Shown in pieces: positions 1 through 8,568 of a DNA stretch of 64,000 nt. The stretch lies in NCBI RefSeq assembly GCF_002563925.1, contig NZ_PDJD01000001.1, forward strand, positions 2,796,973-2,860,972, in the 5' to 3' direction. This DNA is from Serinibacter salmoneus. Its GTDB lineage: Bacteria; Actinomycetota; Actinomycetes; Actinomycetales; Beutenbergiaceae. The notes below the pieces were generated by a model, which saw only the letters and a list, made by a program, of their open reading frames with translations, was not told where the DNA came from and did no database searches. A program made the position numbers and the translations under genes. How positions within the stretch are numbered: the first letter of the stretch is position 1; every line of letters begins with the position of its first letter.

Positions 1-139
1 GCGAGGGACGCAATTCCGTCAGAACCTAGAATGAGAGGCACCCTCGCGCGGCGGCCCGACCTCCGGTCAGCGCCCCGCCACCCAGCACGTCCCCCTGACA
101 CCCAGCACGCCCCCCGACATCCAGCGAGAGTGAGGACCC
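1..139. other. Upstream region of the GAF-ANTAR gene
   Basis: No gene can be supported here. Around 78-125 there are degenerate direct repeats built on CACCCAGCACG/ACATCCAGC, immediately upstream of the GTG start at 140. The promoter of the downstream regulator probably lies here, but no convincing -10/-35 pair could be picked. Confidence 0.4.
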
Positions 140-856
140 GTGGCCCTGGACCCGACCGCGGCCGCGATGGCTGCCCTCGCCGCCGAACTCGACGGCGCGA
201 GTGAGTTGCATGCCACGCTGGATGCCCTGACCCGCGCCGCGCGCACCCTGGTGACCGGCTGCGAGGCGGCAAGCGTGACCATCAGGCGGCGCCGCACCCT
301 GGAGACGCTCGCGCCCACCGGAGACATGGCACGGGTGGCGGACCAGCTCCAGTACGACCTCGGCGAGGGGCCGTGCCTGGACGCCGCGCACGGTGACCTC
401 CTGACCATCTCCTCCGATGTGGCCTCGGACGAGCGGTGGCCGAGGTGGGGGCGGGCAGCGCACGAGCAGGCTCGGGTCAGGTCGATACTCGCCGTGCAGC
501 TCTCGAGCCGCGGGGAGGCGCAGGGCGCTCTCAATCTCTTCTCCTCGGCTGCGGACGCATTCGACGCCGACGCGGTCGCGACGGCCTCCGTGCTCTCGGT
601 GCACGCCGGGGTGGCGCTGCGCAGTTCCAAGCTCGCGGACGATCTCTCGGCGGCGATCTCGAGCCGCCTGCTGATCGGCCAGGCACAGGGACTCCTGATG
701 GAGCGGTACCGACTCGATGCGGACGCGGCTTTCTCGCTGCTGAAGCGGTGGTCCCAGACCAGTAACACGAAGTTGCGCGTGCTTGCGGAACGTGTGGTGC
801 AGGAAGGGCCGACTCCCCCTGCTGCGTCCGCCCAACCCGCATTACCCGATCCGTGA
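140..856 (+). CDS. GAF and ANTAR domain transcription antiterminator
   Basis: A 238-residue regulator with a GAF sensor domain at roughly residues 20-165 and a C-terminal ANTAR domain at roughly 167-225. The ANTAR part is recognisable from LIGQAQGLLMERYRLD followed by AFSLLKRWSQ. ANTAR domains bind two-hexaloop RNA structures in nascent transcripts and prevent termination. In actinobacteria GAF-ANTAR proteins are stress or redox sensors acting in the cytoplasm. The GAF ligand cannot be told from the sequence. GTG at 140 follows a GAGGA-like ribosome site (131-136) and gives a normal family length. The gene seems monocistronic, with a 90-base gap to the next ORF start. Confidence 0.9.
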   Translation: MALDPTAAAMAALAAELDGASELHATLDALTRAARTLVTGCEAASVTIRRRRTLETLAPTGDMARVADQLQYDLGEGPCLDAAHGDLLTISSDVASDERWPRWGRAAHEQARVRSILAVQLSSRGEAQGALNLFSSAADAFDADAVATASVLSVHAGVALRSSKLADDLSAAISSRLLIGQAQGLLMERYRLDADAAFSLLKRWSQTSNTKLRVLAERVVQEGPTPPAASAQPALPDP

Positions 857-946
857 GTCCGGGGTGCATACTCAGGGTGAGAGCAACGCTCGAGACCGGT
901 GGCGTTGGACCGTACTCGTCGGCGCTGGCGCCGAGATCGGAACACG

Positions 947-1468
947 ATGACCCTTGGTACTCATTCACATACGAACGACCCAGTTCCGAGCCCCACAGGC
1001 GGGGTGAGTGAATCCAGGTCGCGGACCTTCCCGGTGGGCACAGACCTTCCGGCGTTGGACCCCGAGGTGCGCGATCGTCTGCACCGCCTCACCACGGATC
1101 TGGCCACGGTCGGTGCCTACAAGTCCCGCCTCGTGGGATTCCGCGTGCAGGACGCCACCACCCACTGGCTGCTCGGCCCCACGCCCGACTCCATCAAGCG
1201 CAGTTACCACATCGAGGCCGACGCCGAGGCGCCCTCTCCCGAGGCCACCGAGTTGATCCTGAACCGCCTCGCCAGCCGCGGGTGGCGGGGGCTGCACACC
1301 GGCCACGGCGAGGTCTTCCGCGCGGAGGCCGAGCGCGAGGGGTGGCGGCTGTGGCTGACGGGGAAGAACGGGCGCATCAGCATGACCATCGAGACCGTCG
1401 CGGTGGTGGTGGGGGAGGACGTGGCCAAGCGCGTGCTGGCCGGTATCCACCAACCGCAGATCGGGTAG
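947..1468 (+). CDS. Hypothetical protein, 173 aa
   Basis: I do not recognise this family. The protein is soluble and mixed alpha/beta, with no signal peptide or membrane segment. A disordered N-terminus of about 35 residues precedes a compact region containing VGAYKSRLVGFRVQ and LASRGWRGLHTGHGEVFRAE. The frame is open from a GTG at 899, but the 16 extra residues are Arg-rich and unconvincing, so ATG 947 is preferred. It is convergent with the CapA-type gene, and a hairpin at 1490-1524 separates them. No function is proposed. Confidence 0.6.
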   Translation: MTLGTHSHTNDPVPSPTGGVSESRSRTFPVGTDLPALDPEVRDRLHRLTTDLATVGAYKSRLVGFRVQDATTHWLLGPTPDSIKRSYHIEADAEAPSPEATELILNRLASRGWRGLHTGHGEVFRAEAEREGWRLWLTGKNGRISMTIETVAVVVGEDVAKRVLAGIHQPQIG

Positions 1469-1489
1469 CGGGCCCGCTCGCCCCAGCCG

Positions 1490-1524
1490 GGTGCCCCGCG
1501 TTCCTCCCTCAGCCGCGGGGCACC
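1490..1524. terminator. Bidirectional hairpin between convergent genes
   Basis: GGTGCCCCGCG (1490-1500) pairs perfectly with CGCGGGGCACC (1514-1524) across a 13-base loop. It overlaps the stop codon of the minus-strand gene and lies 22 bases past the plus-strand stop. There is no U-tract, as is usual in actinobacteria. Confidence 0.6.
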
Positions 1525-2801
1525 ACCTCGGCTCCCGGTCCGCTCGGTGTCGGCGCCTCGGTGCGCTGCGGGGTCTCGCCCATCACCGCCTCGACCCGGC
1601 GCTGACGGTCCTCCAGTTCCTCGCGCTCCACCGTCAGCAGCGGGGTCTCGATCCGTTCCTCCAGCAGGTCCGGCATCGCATAGATCCGCTGACTCCCGGC
1701 GCTGTCCCCGGGCACCGCGGTCCACTCCAGCCCGCTGATGCGCACCGGGCCCTCCACGGGAACCTCCACGGTGGCCCACATGAACAGGCCCGTCCCGGTC
1801 TCCGGGCGGCAGCAGCGCCAGTCCTGGTTGGAGATGTAGTTGCCCTGCGAGTAGGCGACCCACATCCCCTCACCGCCCGGGCCGCCGTCGAGCAACTCCA
1901 TGCGCTGGGGCACGTGCGGGTGATTGCCGATCACGAGGTCGATCTCGCCGCTCGCGGCGAGTTCCTGCGCCAGGCGGGTCTGGGAGTCGATCGGGTCGTC
2001 GGTGTACTCGGTGCCCCAGTGCAGCGAGGCGAGCACGAGGTCGGCGCCGGCCTCCCGTGCGGCGCGCGCCTGTGTGATCAGGGCGGGGCCGTCCAGCATG
2101 TCCACGCTCCAGGGGGCCTGGGCGGGAACGGGGATGCCGTTGGTGGAGTAGGTCTGGGAGAGTTGGGCCACGGTCACGGTGCGCCCGGCACGCTCCAGCG
2201 TGTACAGCTGCGGGGCGGCCGCCTCCTGCTCACTGCGGGCGGTCCCCACGTGGCCCAGTCCGGCGGCGTCCAGCGCATCGAGGGTGTCCACGATGCCCGT
2301 CCAGCCCTGGTCCACGGAGTGGTTCGACGCCGTGGAGCAGCCGTCCCACCCGGCCGCGGCGAGGTCCTCGGCCAGGCTGGGCGGGGAGGCGAACACCGGG
2401 TAGCCGACCGGCTCACGCGCCTCGGTGATCGGGACCTCCAGGTGGCACAGCGCGAGATCGGCGGCCTGTACCCACGCTGTGGTGGGCTCCCAGAGCTGGG
2501 TGAAGTCCCAGCCCTCGCCGGTGTCCGCGGCCGCGAGCACGCTGTCGTGCGGGAGCACGTCGCCCGCGGCGAGGATCGTGAAGGTGGCGTCCTCGGGTGT
2601 GGGCTCGGGGGTCGGGGTGGGCGACGGCGAAGCCTCCGTGGGCGACGGCGAAGCCTCCGTGGGGGTCTGGCTCGCCGCGGTGGGGCTGCTGCCGGGTGAC
2701 GTGGCGGGAGAGGAGGCTGCGCCGTCGCTCGCCGGGCTGGAGCAGGCCGCGAGCAGGAGCGCCCCGGTGAGGGCGGCGGATACGGCGAGGACGCGGGTCA
2801 C
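1509..2801 (-). CDS. CapA-family (PGA_cap) metallophosphatase-like lipoprotein
   Basis: A 430-residue exported protein. The N-terminus has a signal peptide ending in a lipobox (LLAACSS), so it is probably lipid-anchored outside the membrane. Residues about 25-70 are a Ser/Thr/Pro linker containing a 22-base direct repeat (about 2624-2667, peptide EASPSPT twice). The rest matches the PGA_cap/CapA calcineurin-like fold: AGDVLPHD, CHLEVPI, SNHSVDQGW, LHWGTEY and GNHPHVPQ supply the usual Asp/His/Asn metal ligands. CapA proteins act in poly-gamma-glutamate capsule systems, but no capB/capC partner is nearby, so the substrate is unknown. The GTG start is preceded by CACAAT six bases upstream, so the transcript may be leaderless. 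Confidence 0.85.
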   Translation of the reverse strand: MTRVLAVSAALTGALLLAACSSPASDGAASSPATSPGSSPTAASQTPTEASPSPTEASPSPTPTPEPTPEDATFTILAAGDVLPHDSVLAAADTGEGWDFTQLWEPTTAWVQAADLALCHLEVPITEAREPVGYPVFASPPSLAEDLAAAGWDGCSTASNHSVDQGWTGIVDTLDALDAAGLGHVGTARSEQEAAAPQLYTLERAGRTVTVAQLSQTYSTNGIPVPAQAPWSVDMLDGPALITQARAAREAGADLVLASLHWGTEYTDDPIDSQTRLAQELAASGEIDLVIGNHPHVPQRMELLDGGPGGEGMWVAYSQGNYISNQDWRCCRPETGTGLFMWATVEVPVEGPVRISGLEWTAVPGDSAGSQRIYAMPDLLEERIETPLLTVEREELEDRQRRVEAVMGETPQRTEAPTPSGPGAEVVPRG

Positions 2802-2834
2802 CCGGCCATTGTGGCCCGTCCATGCCCGGCCGCG

Positions 2835-3284
2835 TCAGACGAATGGCGCGAGCATCTCCTTAATGCGCGAACCGAGCGGCTTCACCTCGAAGGTGTAGGC
2901 GGCGGAGGTGGCCGTGTCGGTCAGGGTGACGGCGAGCAGCACGCCCTCCCGGCCGAAGGTCACGTGCAGGTGCTCGCGCGGGATCCGGTGCAGCGGCGTG
3001 AGGTGCCGGAAGGAGGCCAGGGCCCCCACCCGGTGGCGGCCCAGCAGGTACAGGGCGCTGTCCGAGAGGGCGAGCACCACGGAGGCGGCCTCCTCGGTGG
3101 CGTCCATGCCCGCCTCGGCGGCGGCGCCGAGCACCTCGGCCGCTCCCCCGACGGCGTCACCCAACCCCTGGCTGAGCAGCTCGGCGGAGGTGGTGCCGGC
3201 CGGGAAGACCACCTCGACGTCGGTGATCTCGTCCTGCGGCACGGCGGCCTGGGCGCCCTTGAGGGCAGCGTGCTTGTCGAGCAT
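2835..3284 (-). CDS. Hypothetical protein, 149 aa
   Basis: A small soluble protein without signal peptide or membrane segments; family not recognised. The start at 3284 is fixed by a strong AGGAGG site a few bases upstream. The frame continues upstream to 3344, but that part lies before the ribosome site. The middle is an Ala/Gly-rich helix (GLGDAVGGAAEVLGAAAEAG). The C-terminal half is beta-rich (LYLLGRHRVGALASF, HVTFGREGVLLAVTLTD), and the overall look resembles small PH-like or lipid-binding folds. It sits 33 bases upstream of the CapA-like gene in the same direction and may be co-transcribed with it. Confidence 0.6.
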   Translation of the reverse strand: MLDKHAALKGAQAAVPQDEITDVEVVFPAGTTSAELLSQGLGDAVGGAAEVLGAAAEAGMDATEEAASVVLALSDSALYLLGRHRVGALASFRHLTPLHRIPREHLHVTFGREGVLLAVTLTDTATSAAYTFEVKPLGSRIKEMLAPFV

Positions 3285-3356
3285 CGGGGGCTCCTCCTGG
3301 GGTGACGAGGCTGTCTGTCTGACCCTAGCCCTGCCGCCCCGCACAGGCGCGGGACA

Positions 3357-4097
3357 TCACGCCCCCTCCCGCCGCGCCATCAGGTCCTCCCGCAGGTAGC
3401 CGGCGTAGCCCCCCGCGACCCTGCCGTGCAGCCGCCCGGAGGTGACGACCTCCGCCTCATTGCTCGCCACGATGCGCGCTCCAGCGCCCCGCAGCCGCTG
3501 CACCAGGTCCACGTCCTCGTGCTCGGTCATGGCGGCCACCCCGCCCACGGCCGCGTCCAGGTCGGCGCGCACCCCGAGGTTGGCGCCGTGCACGTGGCCG
3601 TTGGGGGTCGCGGAGCGGGTGGCGAGCCACGCGCGGCGGCGCCGGGGGTCGAGGCGGTCGGGCCGCACGGTCCCGATCACCACATCCGCCCCGGCGTTGG
3701 CGGCGGCGACCTGCGCCGTCAACCAGTTCGGCGGCACTCGCCCGTCGGCGTCGGTGTGGGCGATCCAGGCCCGCGCGCCCCAGTGGGTACCCAGCAGCGA
3801 GGCGGCGTGGCGCACCCCGGCGGCGCGCGCCGCGCCCACGTTGCCGGCGTCCAGGTGCACGATCGCCTCCAGCCGTCCGGCGGCGAGGTCGGCGGAGCGG
3901 TCCCGGCAGTCGTCCAGTACCAGCACGCTGACGCACTCCACCTCGGGATGACGGCGCGCGAGCGCCGCGCGCGCCGCGTCCAGTGAGGTCAGCAGCCTCG
4001 GCAGCAGGGCCTCCTCGTCCTTGGCGGGGATCACGACGGCGAGCGCCCGGATCGCCTCGATCGCGCCCGGGTCCCGGGGTGCCTCGGGCGCGGTCAC
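3357..4097 (-). CDS. Family 2 glycosyltransferase
   Basis: A 246-residue GT-A glycosyltransferase. The nucleotide-binding start is VVIPAKDEEALLPRLL, the first Asp cluster LVLDDCRDRS, the metal-binding motif HTDADGRVP and the acceptor-side motif EHEDVDLVQRL. It is compact, lacks membrane segments and resembles the cytoplasmic GT2 enzymes often found beside PIG-L deacetylases. Its ATG overlaps the stop of the deacetylase-methyltransferase gene by four bases (ATGA), so it is the third gene of a translationally coupled operon starting at 6492. Donor and acceptor sugars cannot be deduced. Confidence 0.88.
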   Translation of the reverse strand: MTAPEAPRDPGAIEAIRALAVVIPAKDEEALLPRLLTSLDAARAALARRHPEVECVSVLVLDDCRDRSADLAAGRLEAIVHLDAGNVGAARAAGVRHAASLLGTHWGARAWIAHTDADGRVPPNWLTAQVAAANAGADVVIGTVRPDRLDPRRRRAWLATRSATPNGHVHGANLGVRADLDAAVGGVAAMTEHEDVDLVQRLRGAGARIVASNEAEVVTSGRLHGRVAGGYAGYLREDLMARREGA

Positions 4098-5491
4098 AGG
4101 AGGCCGCTTCGCACGGCCACCGAGCGCGGGTCCCGGCTGTACACCTCGAGCAGCACATCGGCGTCGGCGTAGCGCGCGGTGCGCTCGATCCCCTCGCCGG
4201 CGAGGGTGCGGGCGAGCGCCTCGTGCGCATCGTCCCCGCTGCGGGCGTGGTGCTCGACGTCGTGGCGCCAGTGGCAGGCGAGGACCACGCCGTGAGGGGT
4301 GAGCTGGGCCGCGGCATCCTCGACGAGTCCGGTGAGGGCCTCGGGGCCGAGGTAGTACAGGACCTCCGAGAGCACGACCAGGTCGAAGGGGCCCGCCGGC
4401 AGGCCCTCGCGCACGTCCCGCACCTCCAGCCGCACGTGCGGGTGATCGCGGGTGGCCTGGCGCGCGGACTCGATCGCCTCCGGCACCACATCGATCGCGA
4501 GCACCTCCTCACATCGGCGGGCGAGGCGCTGCGTGAGGACCCCCACCGAGCACCCGACCTCGAGGGCGCGGCCGAAGCGTTCCTCGGGCAGCGCGGCCAT
4601 GGTGAGGTCCCGCTTGCGCTGCTCGTACCACCGGGTGCGCAGGTGCCAGGGGTCCGGGCGGCGCCGGTAGGCCGCGTGGAAGTGGTCGGCCGGGGTGCCC
4701 TCGCCCGGGGTCCCGGTCCGCGCGGGCTGGGCATGGGCCACCTGGTCGCGCTCGGGGCGCGTCACCACGAACGTCTCCGCGCCCCGACCCGTGATGCGGC
4801 GCAGGTCGTGCGGCACCACGGGCGGCTCGCCCGCGGCCGACGGCGTCACCTGGGAGGTGTGGCAGTCCACGGCGCGGGCGCGGCGCGCGGCCGCCTCGCC
4901 CTGCAGGAGGAGCCGATGCATTCGGGCCCACGGGACCTGCGGGGTCTCGGGGGTGGCCCAGTGCCACATCCACAGGGGGTACTCCCACAGGGTGGTTCCA
5001 CGCGTGGCGGCGAGCTCCGCAGCCACCTCCCCCAGGATGCGGTGGTCGCGGTGCGCATCGTCCCGCCAGGGCGCCACGATGGTCGTGATCGAGGGCTCCT
5101 GCTCCTCCAGCAGCGCGGCGAGGCGGGCGGTGAGGTCTGCGCGGTGCTCACGCACCTCGCCGTCGGGCAGCGCGAGCAGCACCGGCTCGAGGCCGGGCGC
5201 GAGCTGCTCCAGCGCCTCGCGGAGCTCCTCGGCCCTGCGTTCGGCGAGTGCGCCGTCGACCTCGCCGGCCGCGGCGGCGCCGTCGGTGGCGATGACCACC
5301 AGGGGCGGCCGGCCGAGGAGCGCGAGCTCGGCGATCAGGCCACCCGCGCCGATGGTCTCGTCGTCCGGGTGGGCGGCGAGCACGAGGGTGGGGCCCTCCG
5401 GCAGGCCGAGCCGCGGCAGGTCCTCGAGCCGGGGTTCGCTGAGCCAGACCGCCGCGGGGGTGCCGGGTTCGCGGGCGTCGAACCTCACCAC
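4094..5491 (-). CDS. PIG-L deacetylase fused to SAM-dependent methyltransferase
   Basis: A 465-residue two-domain enzyme. Residues about 1-240 are a PIG-L/LmbE zinc deacetylase with AAHPDDETIGAGG and the distal DAHRDHR histidine motif. This family removes N-acetyl groups from GlcNAc-type sugars. Residues about 270-465 are a class I methyltransferase with motif I ALEVGCSVGVLT, the acidic strand AIDVVPE and LSEVLYYLGPE. That half most resembles NodS-like N-methyltransferases. Deacetylating an amino sugar and then methylating the freed nitrogen would be a natural pair, though this order is inferred. The gene overlaps its upstream neighbour by seven bases and its downstream neighbour by four. Confidence 0.85.
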   Translation of the reverse strand: MVRFDAREPGTPAAVWLSEPRLEDLPRLGLPEGPTLVLAAHPDDETIGAGGLIAELALLGRPPLVVIATDGAAAAGEVDGALAERRAEELREALEQLAPGLEPVLLALPDGEVREHRADLTARLAALLEEQEPSITTIVAPWRDDAHRDHRILGEVAAELAATRGTTLWEYPLWMWHWATPETPQVPWARMHRLLLQGEAAARRARAVDCHTSQVTPSAAGEPPVVPHDLRRITGRGAETFVVTRPERDQVAHAQPARTGTPGEGTPADHFHAAYRRRPDPWHLRTRWYEQRKRDLTMAALPEERFGRALEVGCSVGVLTQRLARRCEEVLAIDVVPEAIESARQATRDHPHVRLEVRDVREGLPAGPFDLVVLSEVLYYLGPEALTGLVEDAAAQLTPHGVVLACHWRHDVEHHARSGDDAHEALARTLAGEGIERTARYADADVLLEVYSRDPRSVAVRSGLL

Positions 5492-6492
5492 GGTTCCTCA
5501 CCCTCGGCGACCGCCCGGCCCAGCGAGACCGCCTCACGCCAGGGGTGATGCTGCCGCAGGTAGACCGCCAGATCGGCCTGCGTCTTGGCGTAGTCCTCCT
5601 CCTGGGTCAGGGGCGCGGGCCCGAGGGCCTGCGCGGCGGTGCGCATCACGTCCTCACACGCCTCGGCCACGGTGGTGCGCACCAGTTTCGCCACCAGGCG
5701 CCCGGGCATCCGGGGCGTGCCGTCCACGGCGTCGGCCCCCTCCTCCAGGGCGCGGCGCGCCTCGGCGAGGCGGGCGGTCACGCGCCCGAGGGCGTGCTCG
5801 AGCATCTCGGTCCCCGGCCGCGCCAGCGCCTCGGCCCGCACCCGACGGGCGATCCCGGCGGCGCCCCCGTACCAGCAGGCCGCTACGCCGATGCCGCCCC
5901 ACCAGAAGCCGGGCCGGGTGAGGTACCAGCCCGCCTCTCCCACCGGGAGCGCGGGCGCCTGGTGGAAGCTGACGCCGAGGGAGGGGATCTCCTGCAGGCC
6001 GCGCGAGACCCAGGTGCCGCTCGCGGGCTCCACCTCCGGCTGGCACAGGTCGACGGCGAAGAGCCGCCGCTCGCCGTCGTCCAGGTGGGCCGTGACCAGC
6101 GCGCCCTCGAGGTCGGCTGCGAGGGAGCACCACGGCTTGGTGCCCTTCAGCTGCCACCCGCGCCCGCTGCGGTGGGCGCGCAGCGGTTCCCCGGGGCCTT
6201 CCGCGGCGAACACTCCCCAGGTGCTGGCGATCTCCAGGTCGCCGGGGAGGTCGTCGTCGGCCAGGCCCGCCTGATCGAGGATGGCGCGGGCGTCGAGCAC
6301 GGGCTCCACGGCGCGGGCGACGGCGACGTCGCAGGCGGCGGTGGCCGCGAGCAGGCTCCACAGCGCCGCGGTGTTGCCGCCACCGGGAAGGTAATCGGGT
6401 CCCACCCAGTCGCGGGTGTGGTCCAGAGCGCGGGCGATCTGCTTCGGGGGGAGATCGCCGGCTCGCGGGGGGTCGAGTCGGATCAAGCTCAT
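5485..6492 (-). CDS. Acyl-CoA dehydrogenase-like flavoprotein
   Basis: A 335-residue protein with acyl-CoA dehydrogenase features: an alpha N-domain, a middle beta-domain (LEIASTWGVFAAEG, GWQLKGTKPWCSLA) and a helical C-domain ending in QTQADLAVYLRQHHPWREA-like sequence. It is shorter than classical family members (about 380 residues), and I cannot place a catalytic Glu with confidence. It may act on a carrier-bound or sugar-linked substrate rather than free acyl-CoA. The frame stays open far upstream to 7974, but ATG 6492 begins the conserved part. It is the first gene of a three-gene operon with the deacetylase-methyltransferase and the GT2. No clear ribosome site precedes the ATG. Confidence 0.8.
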   Translation of the reverse strand: MSLIRLDPPRAGDLPPKQIARALDHTRDWVGPDYLPGGGNTAALWSLLAATAACDVAVARAVEPVLDARAILDQAGLADDDLPGDLEIASTWGVFAAEGPGEPLRAHRSGRGWQLKGTKPWCSLAADLEGALVTAHLDDGERRLFAVDLCQPEVEPASGTWVSRGLQEIPSLGVSFHQAPALPVGEAGWYLTRPGFWWGGIGVAACWYGGAAGIARRVRAEALARPGTEMLEHALGRVTARLAEARRALEEGADAVDGTPRMPGRLVAKLVRTTVAEACEDVMRTAAQALGPAPLTQEEDYAKTQADLAVYLRQHHPWREAVSLGRAVAEGEEPW

Positions 6493-6600
6493 GGGGTCAG
6501 TTTGAGCAGCGGGTGATCCCGGGCGGAAGAGGGTCGCGAAGATTGCTCCGTTCCGCGCGATACCGGTGATCCCCGGCTGTGGCGGACGGGGTGGTGGCCG

Positions 6601-6658
6601 GGTGGCGGCCGGGGTGGTGGCCAGGGTGGCGGCCGGGGTGGTGGCCAGGGTGGCGGCC
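6601..6658. repeat. 24-bp tandem repeat, about 2.4 copies
   Basis: The unit GGTGGCGGCCGGGGTGGTGG plus CCAG is repeated at 6601-6624 and 6625-6648, with a partial third copy to 6658 and a degenerate partial copy before 6601. It lies between two divergent genes. No start codon and ribosome site support translation of it. Confidence 0.75.
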
Positions 6659-6711
6659 GATTCCCGGCGACCCCCTTCACGTGTGGCGGGGCACGTGCTT
6701 AGCGTGGAGAG

Positions 6712-7839
6712 ATGCTTCCAGTTGATCTCCCCAGCATCACGGACATCACCACGCTCAGCACCGCACGCAGCGACGCGAGCGTCAGCATCTACCTGCGCTC
6801 CTCCCCGCAGCCGGCGCAGCACGAGGCCGTGCGGATCGAGTTGCGCAACGCGATCGACGAGGCGCGGCGCCACCTGGAGGCCGCGGACCTGGACCACGAG
6901 CGCATCGAGACCACGCTGGCGCCGCTCCACGCCGTGCCGGAGGACACCGACTTCTGGGACCACCAGTCCACCTCCATGGCCCTGTTCGCCGCCGACGGTG
7001 AGCTGCACGCCTTCCGCCTGGCCAACCGCGTGCAGGCGCGGGTGCGGGTGAGTGACCGATTCGACGTCGGGGCGCTGCTGCGCGCCCGCACCTTCCCGCA
7101 CGGCGGCTACGTGCTCGGGCTCGCGGAGGACCACCAGCGCCTGTGGCAGGTCCACCCGGACGCCCCGGCGCAGGAGATCCCGCTCGATCTGCCCCACGAC
7201 CTCCACCTCGCGCTGGAGCACGCCCACAACCACGGGCAGGCCGATGCGCCCCGCGGCCGCGGCAACCTGGGTGACCAGCCCGGCCGCGAGCGGTTGGCGG
7301 CCCGGGTGCAGGAGGAGGTGCTGCGCCATCTCGACGGCGAGCATCCGCTGATCCTGGCCGCCACCCCCGATCTGGACCCGGCCTATCGGGCGATCAACAC
7401 CTATCCCCGCCTGCTGGAGGGTCGCATCGAGGCGCACCCCACCGCGCTGGACTCCGAGGCGGCCGAGGCGCACGCCCGCGACCTCCTCGACGCCGCCTAT
7501 GCCGCGCAGATCGACGCCTGGCGCGAGCACTTCGGTACGCGCCGCAGCAACGGGTTCGCCACCAGTTCCCTGCGGGAGGTGGCGGTGGCCGCGACCCTCG
7601 GCCAGGTGGAGGACCTGCACTTCGACATGGACGAGGAGACGCAGGGCACGATCGACGAGTTCGGTGCGATCCAGCGTGCGGACTCCCCCGGGCCGCGCAC
7701 CTACGGGGTGGTGGACGAGATCGCGGCGCGTGTGCTGGCCGCGCACGGCAGCGTGTACGCCGTCCGCAACGCCGACCTGCTCGACGGCTCCCCGGTCGCC
7801 GCGCTGCTGCGGGTCCCGAAGGACACGCTCGGGCTGTAG
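6712..7839 (+). CDS. baeRF-family protein (bacterial archaeo-eukaryotic release-factor-like)
   Basis: A 375-residue soluble protein matching the baeRF group, bacterial relatives of eRF1/Pelota that lack the stop-codon-reading domain. Seen here: an N-terminal segment with VSIYLRSSP, a central region with FWDHQSTSMALFAADGE, a middle domain with LILAATPDLDPAYRAINTYP, and a C-terminal domain ending AALLRVPKDTLGL. The family's roles in ribosome rescue or hibernation are predictions. The start ATG 6712 follows a GGAGAG site. It is a single gene transcribed away from the acyl-CoA-dehydrogenase operon. Confidence 0.75.
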   Translation: MLPVDLPSITDITTLSTARSDASVSIYLRSSPQPAQHEAVRIELRNAIDEARRHLEAADLDHERIETTLAPLHAVPEDTDFWDHQSTSMALFAADGELHAFRLANRVQARVRVSDRFDVGALLRARTFPHGGYVLGLAEDHQRLWQVHPDAPAQEIPLDLPHDLHLALEHAHNHGQADAPRGRGNLGDQPGRERLAARVQEEVLRHLDGEHPLILAATPDLDPAYRAINTYPRLLEGRIEAHPTALDSEAAEAHARDLLDAAYAAQIDAWREHFGTRRSNGFATSSLREVAVAATLGQVEDLHFDMDEETQGTIDEFGAIQRADSPGPRTYGVVDEIAARVLAAHGSVYAVRNADLLDGSPVAALLRVPKDTLGL

Positions 7840-7844
7840 CGGGT

Positions 7845-8507
7845 CTACTTCCCGGCCCGGCCCGCCGCCGAGGCGAAGCCGAGCCAGGTGTGCCGGTTGC
7901 GCCACCAGCACCAGCCCACCTTCGGTGCACCCCGGCGAGCGGCGCCGTCGCGCCCGGTGCCGCCGCTGATCCACAGCGCGGGGGTGCGCGAGTCGTAGCC
8001 GCCGCGCGGTTTGGGGCGGCGGGTCGCGATGGTCATGAAGCAGTGGTTGGGTTCGAGGCGGCCGGGTTCCTGCAGCAGCCAGCTGATGCCCTCGTGCAGG
8101 GTGAGCGGGCTGCGCTCGTCCCCGGCGAGCGCGGTGAGCGCTTCCTCGGGCGAGGCGCCGCGCAGGTGGTCGCCCCGGTCGATCCCGTGCACCAGGTACA
8201 GCGGCGCGGGCGGGAGTTCGACGGTGGGGACGGTGGTGAAGTCCTCCAGGTCGCTCCAGTCCTCCACCACGAATCCCGGCCTGCCCTCGCGTGCCAGGAG
8301 CGGGGCGAGGGCGCGCGCCGGAATCAGGTCCGGGTGCAGCGCGAGGAGCGGTGTGCCCGACGGCGCCGCCTGGCTCTGGAGGTCAGCGGCAGCGTCCCCC
8401 AGGTCGCCTTCCGTGACGCCCGCCAGCGCGGGGATGCCGAGCTCGAAGTAGCGCTGGAGCTGGCTCGCGAGGTCCGGGAGCGGTTCGGGGTGGGCGGATG
8501 CGGTCAT
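7845..8507 (-). CDS. Conserved hypothetical protein resembling DUF5701
   Basis: A 220-residue soluble protein that resembles the actinobacterial DUF5701 group. Visible markers are YFELGIPALAGVTEGDL, APLYLVHGIDRGDHLRGA, EGISWLLQEPGRLEPNHCFM and a C-terminal WWRNRHTWLGFASAAGRAGK. No catalytic motif is apparent and the family has no established function. ATG 8507 has a GAGAGGA ribosome site. It converges with the baeRF gene, leaving only five bases between the stops. Confidence 0.6.
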   Translation of the reverse strand: MTASAHPEPLPDLASQLQRYFELGIPALAGVTEGDLGDAAADLQSQAAPSGTPLLALHPDLIPARALAPLLAREGRPGFVVEDWSDLEDFTTVPTVELPPAPLYLVHGIDRGDHLRGASPEEALTALAGDERSPLTLHEGISWLLQEPGRLEPNHCFMTIATRRPKPRGGYDSRTPALWISGGTGRDGAARRGAPKVGWCWWRNRHTWLGFASAAGRAGK

Positions 8508-8568
8508 GGATGTCCTCTCACGTGCCGGGAACCGATCAACGCCCGCGGGGTGCTGGGTGTTCCCGGGG

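Noticed and set aside
5485-7974. An 829-residue frame extending the acyl-CoA-dehydrogenase-like gene through the baeRF gene
   Set aside because: The extension is antisense to a real gene and crosses a tandem repeat; the domain begins at ATG 6492.
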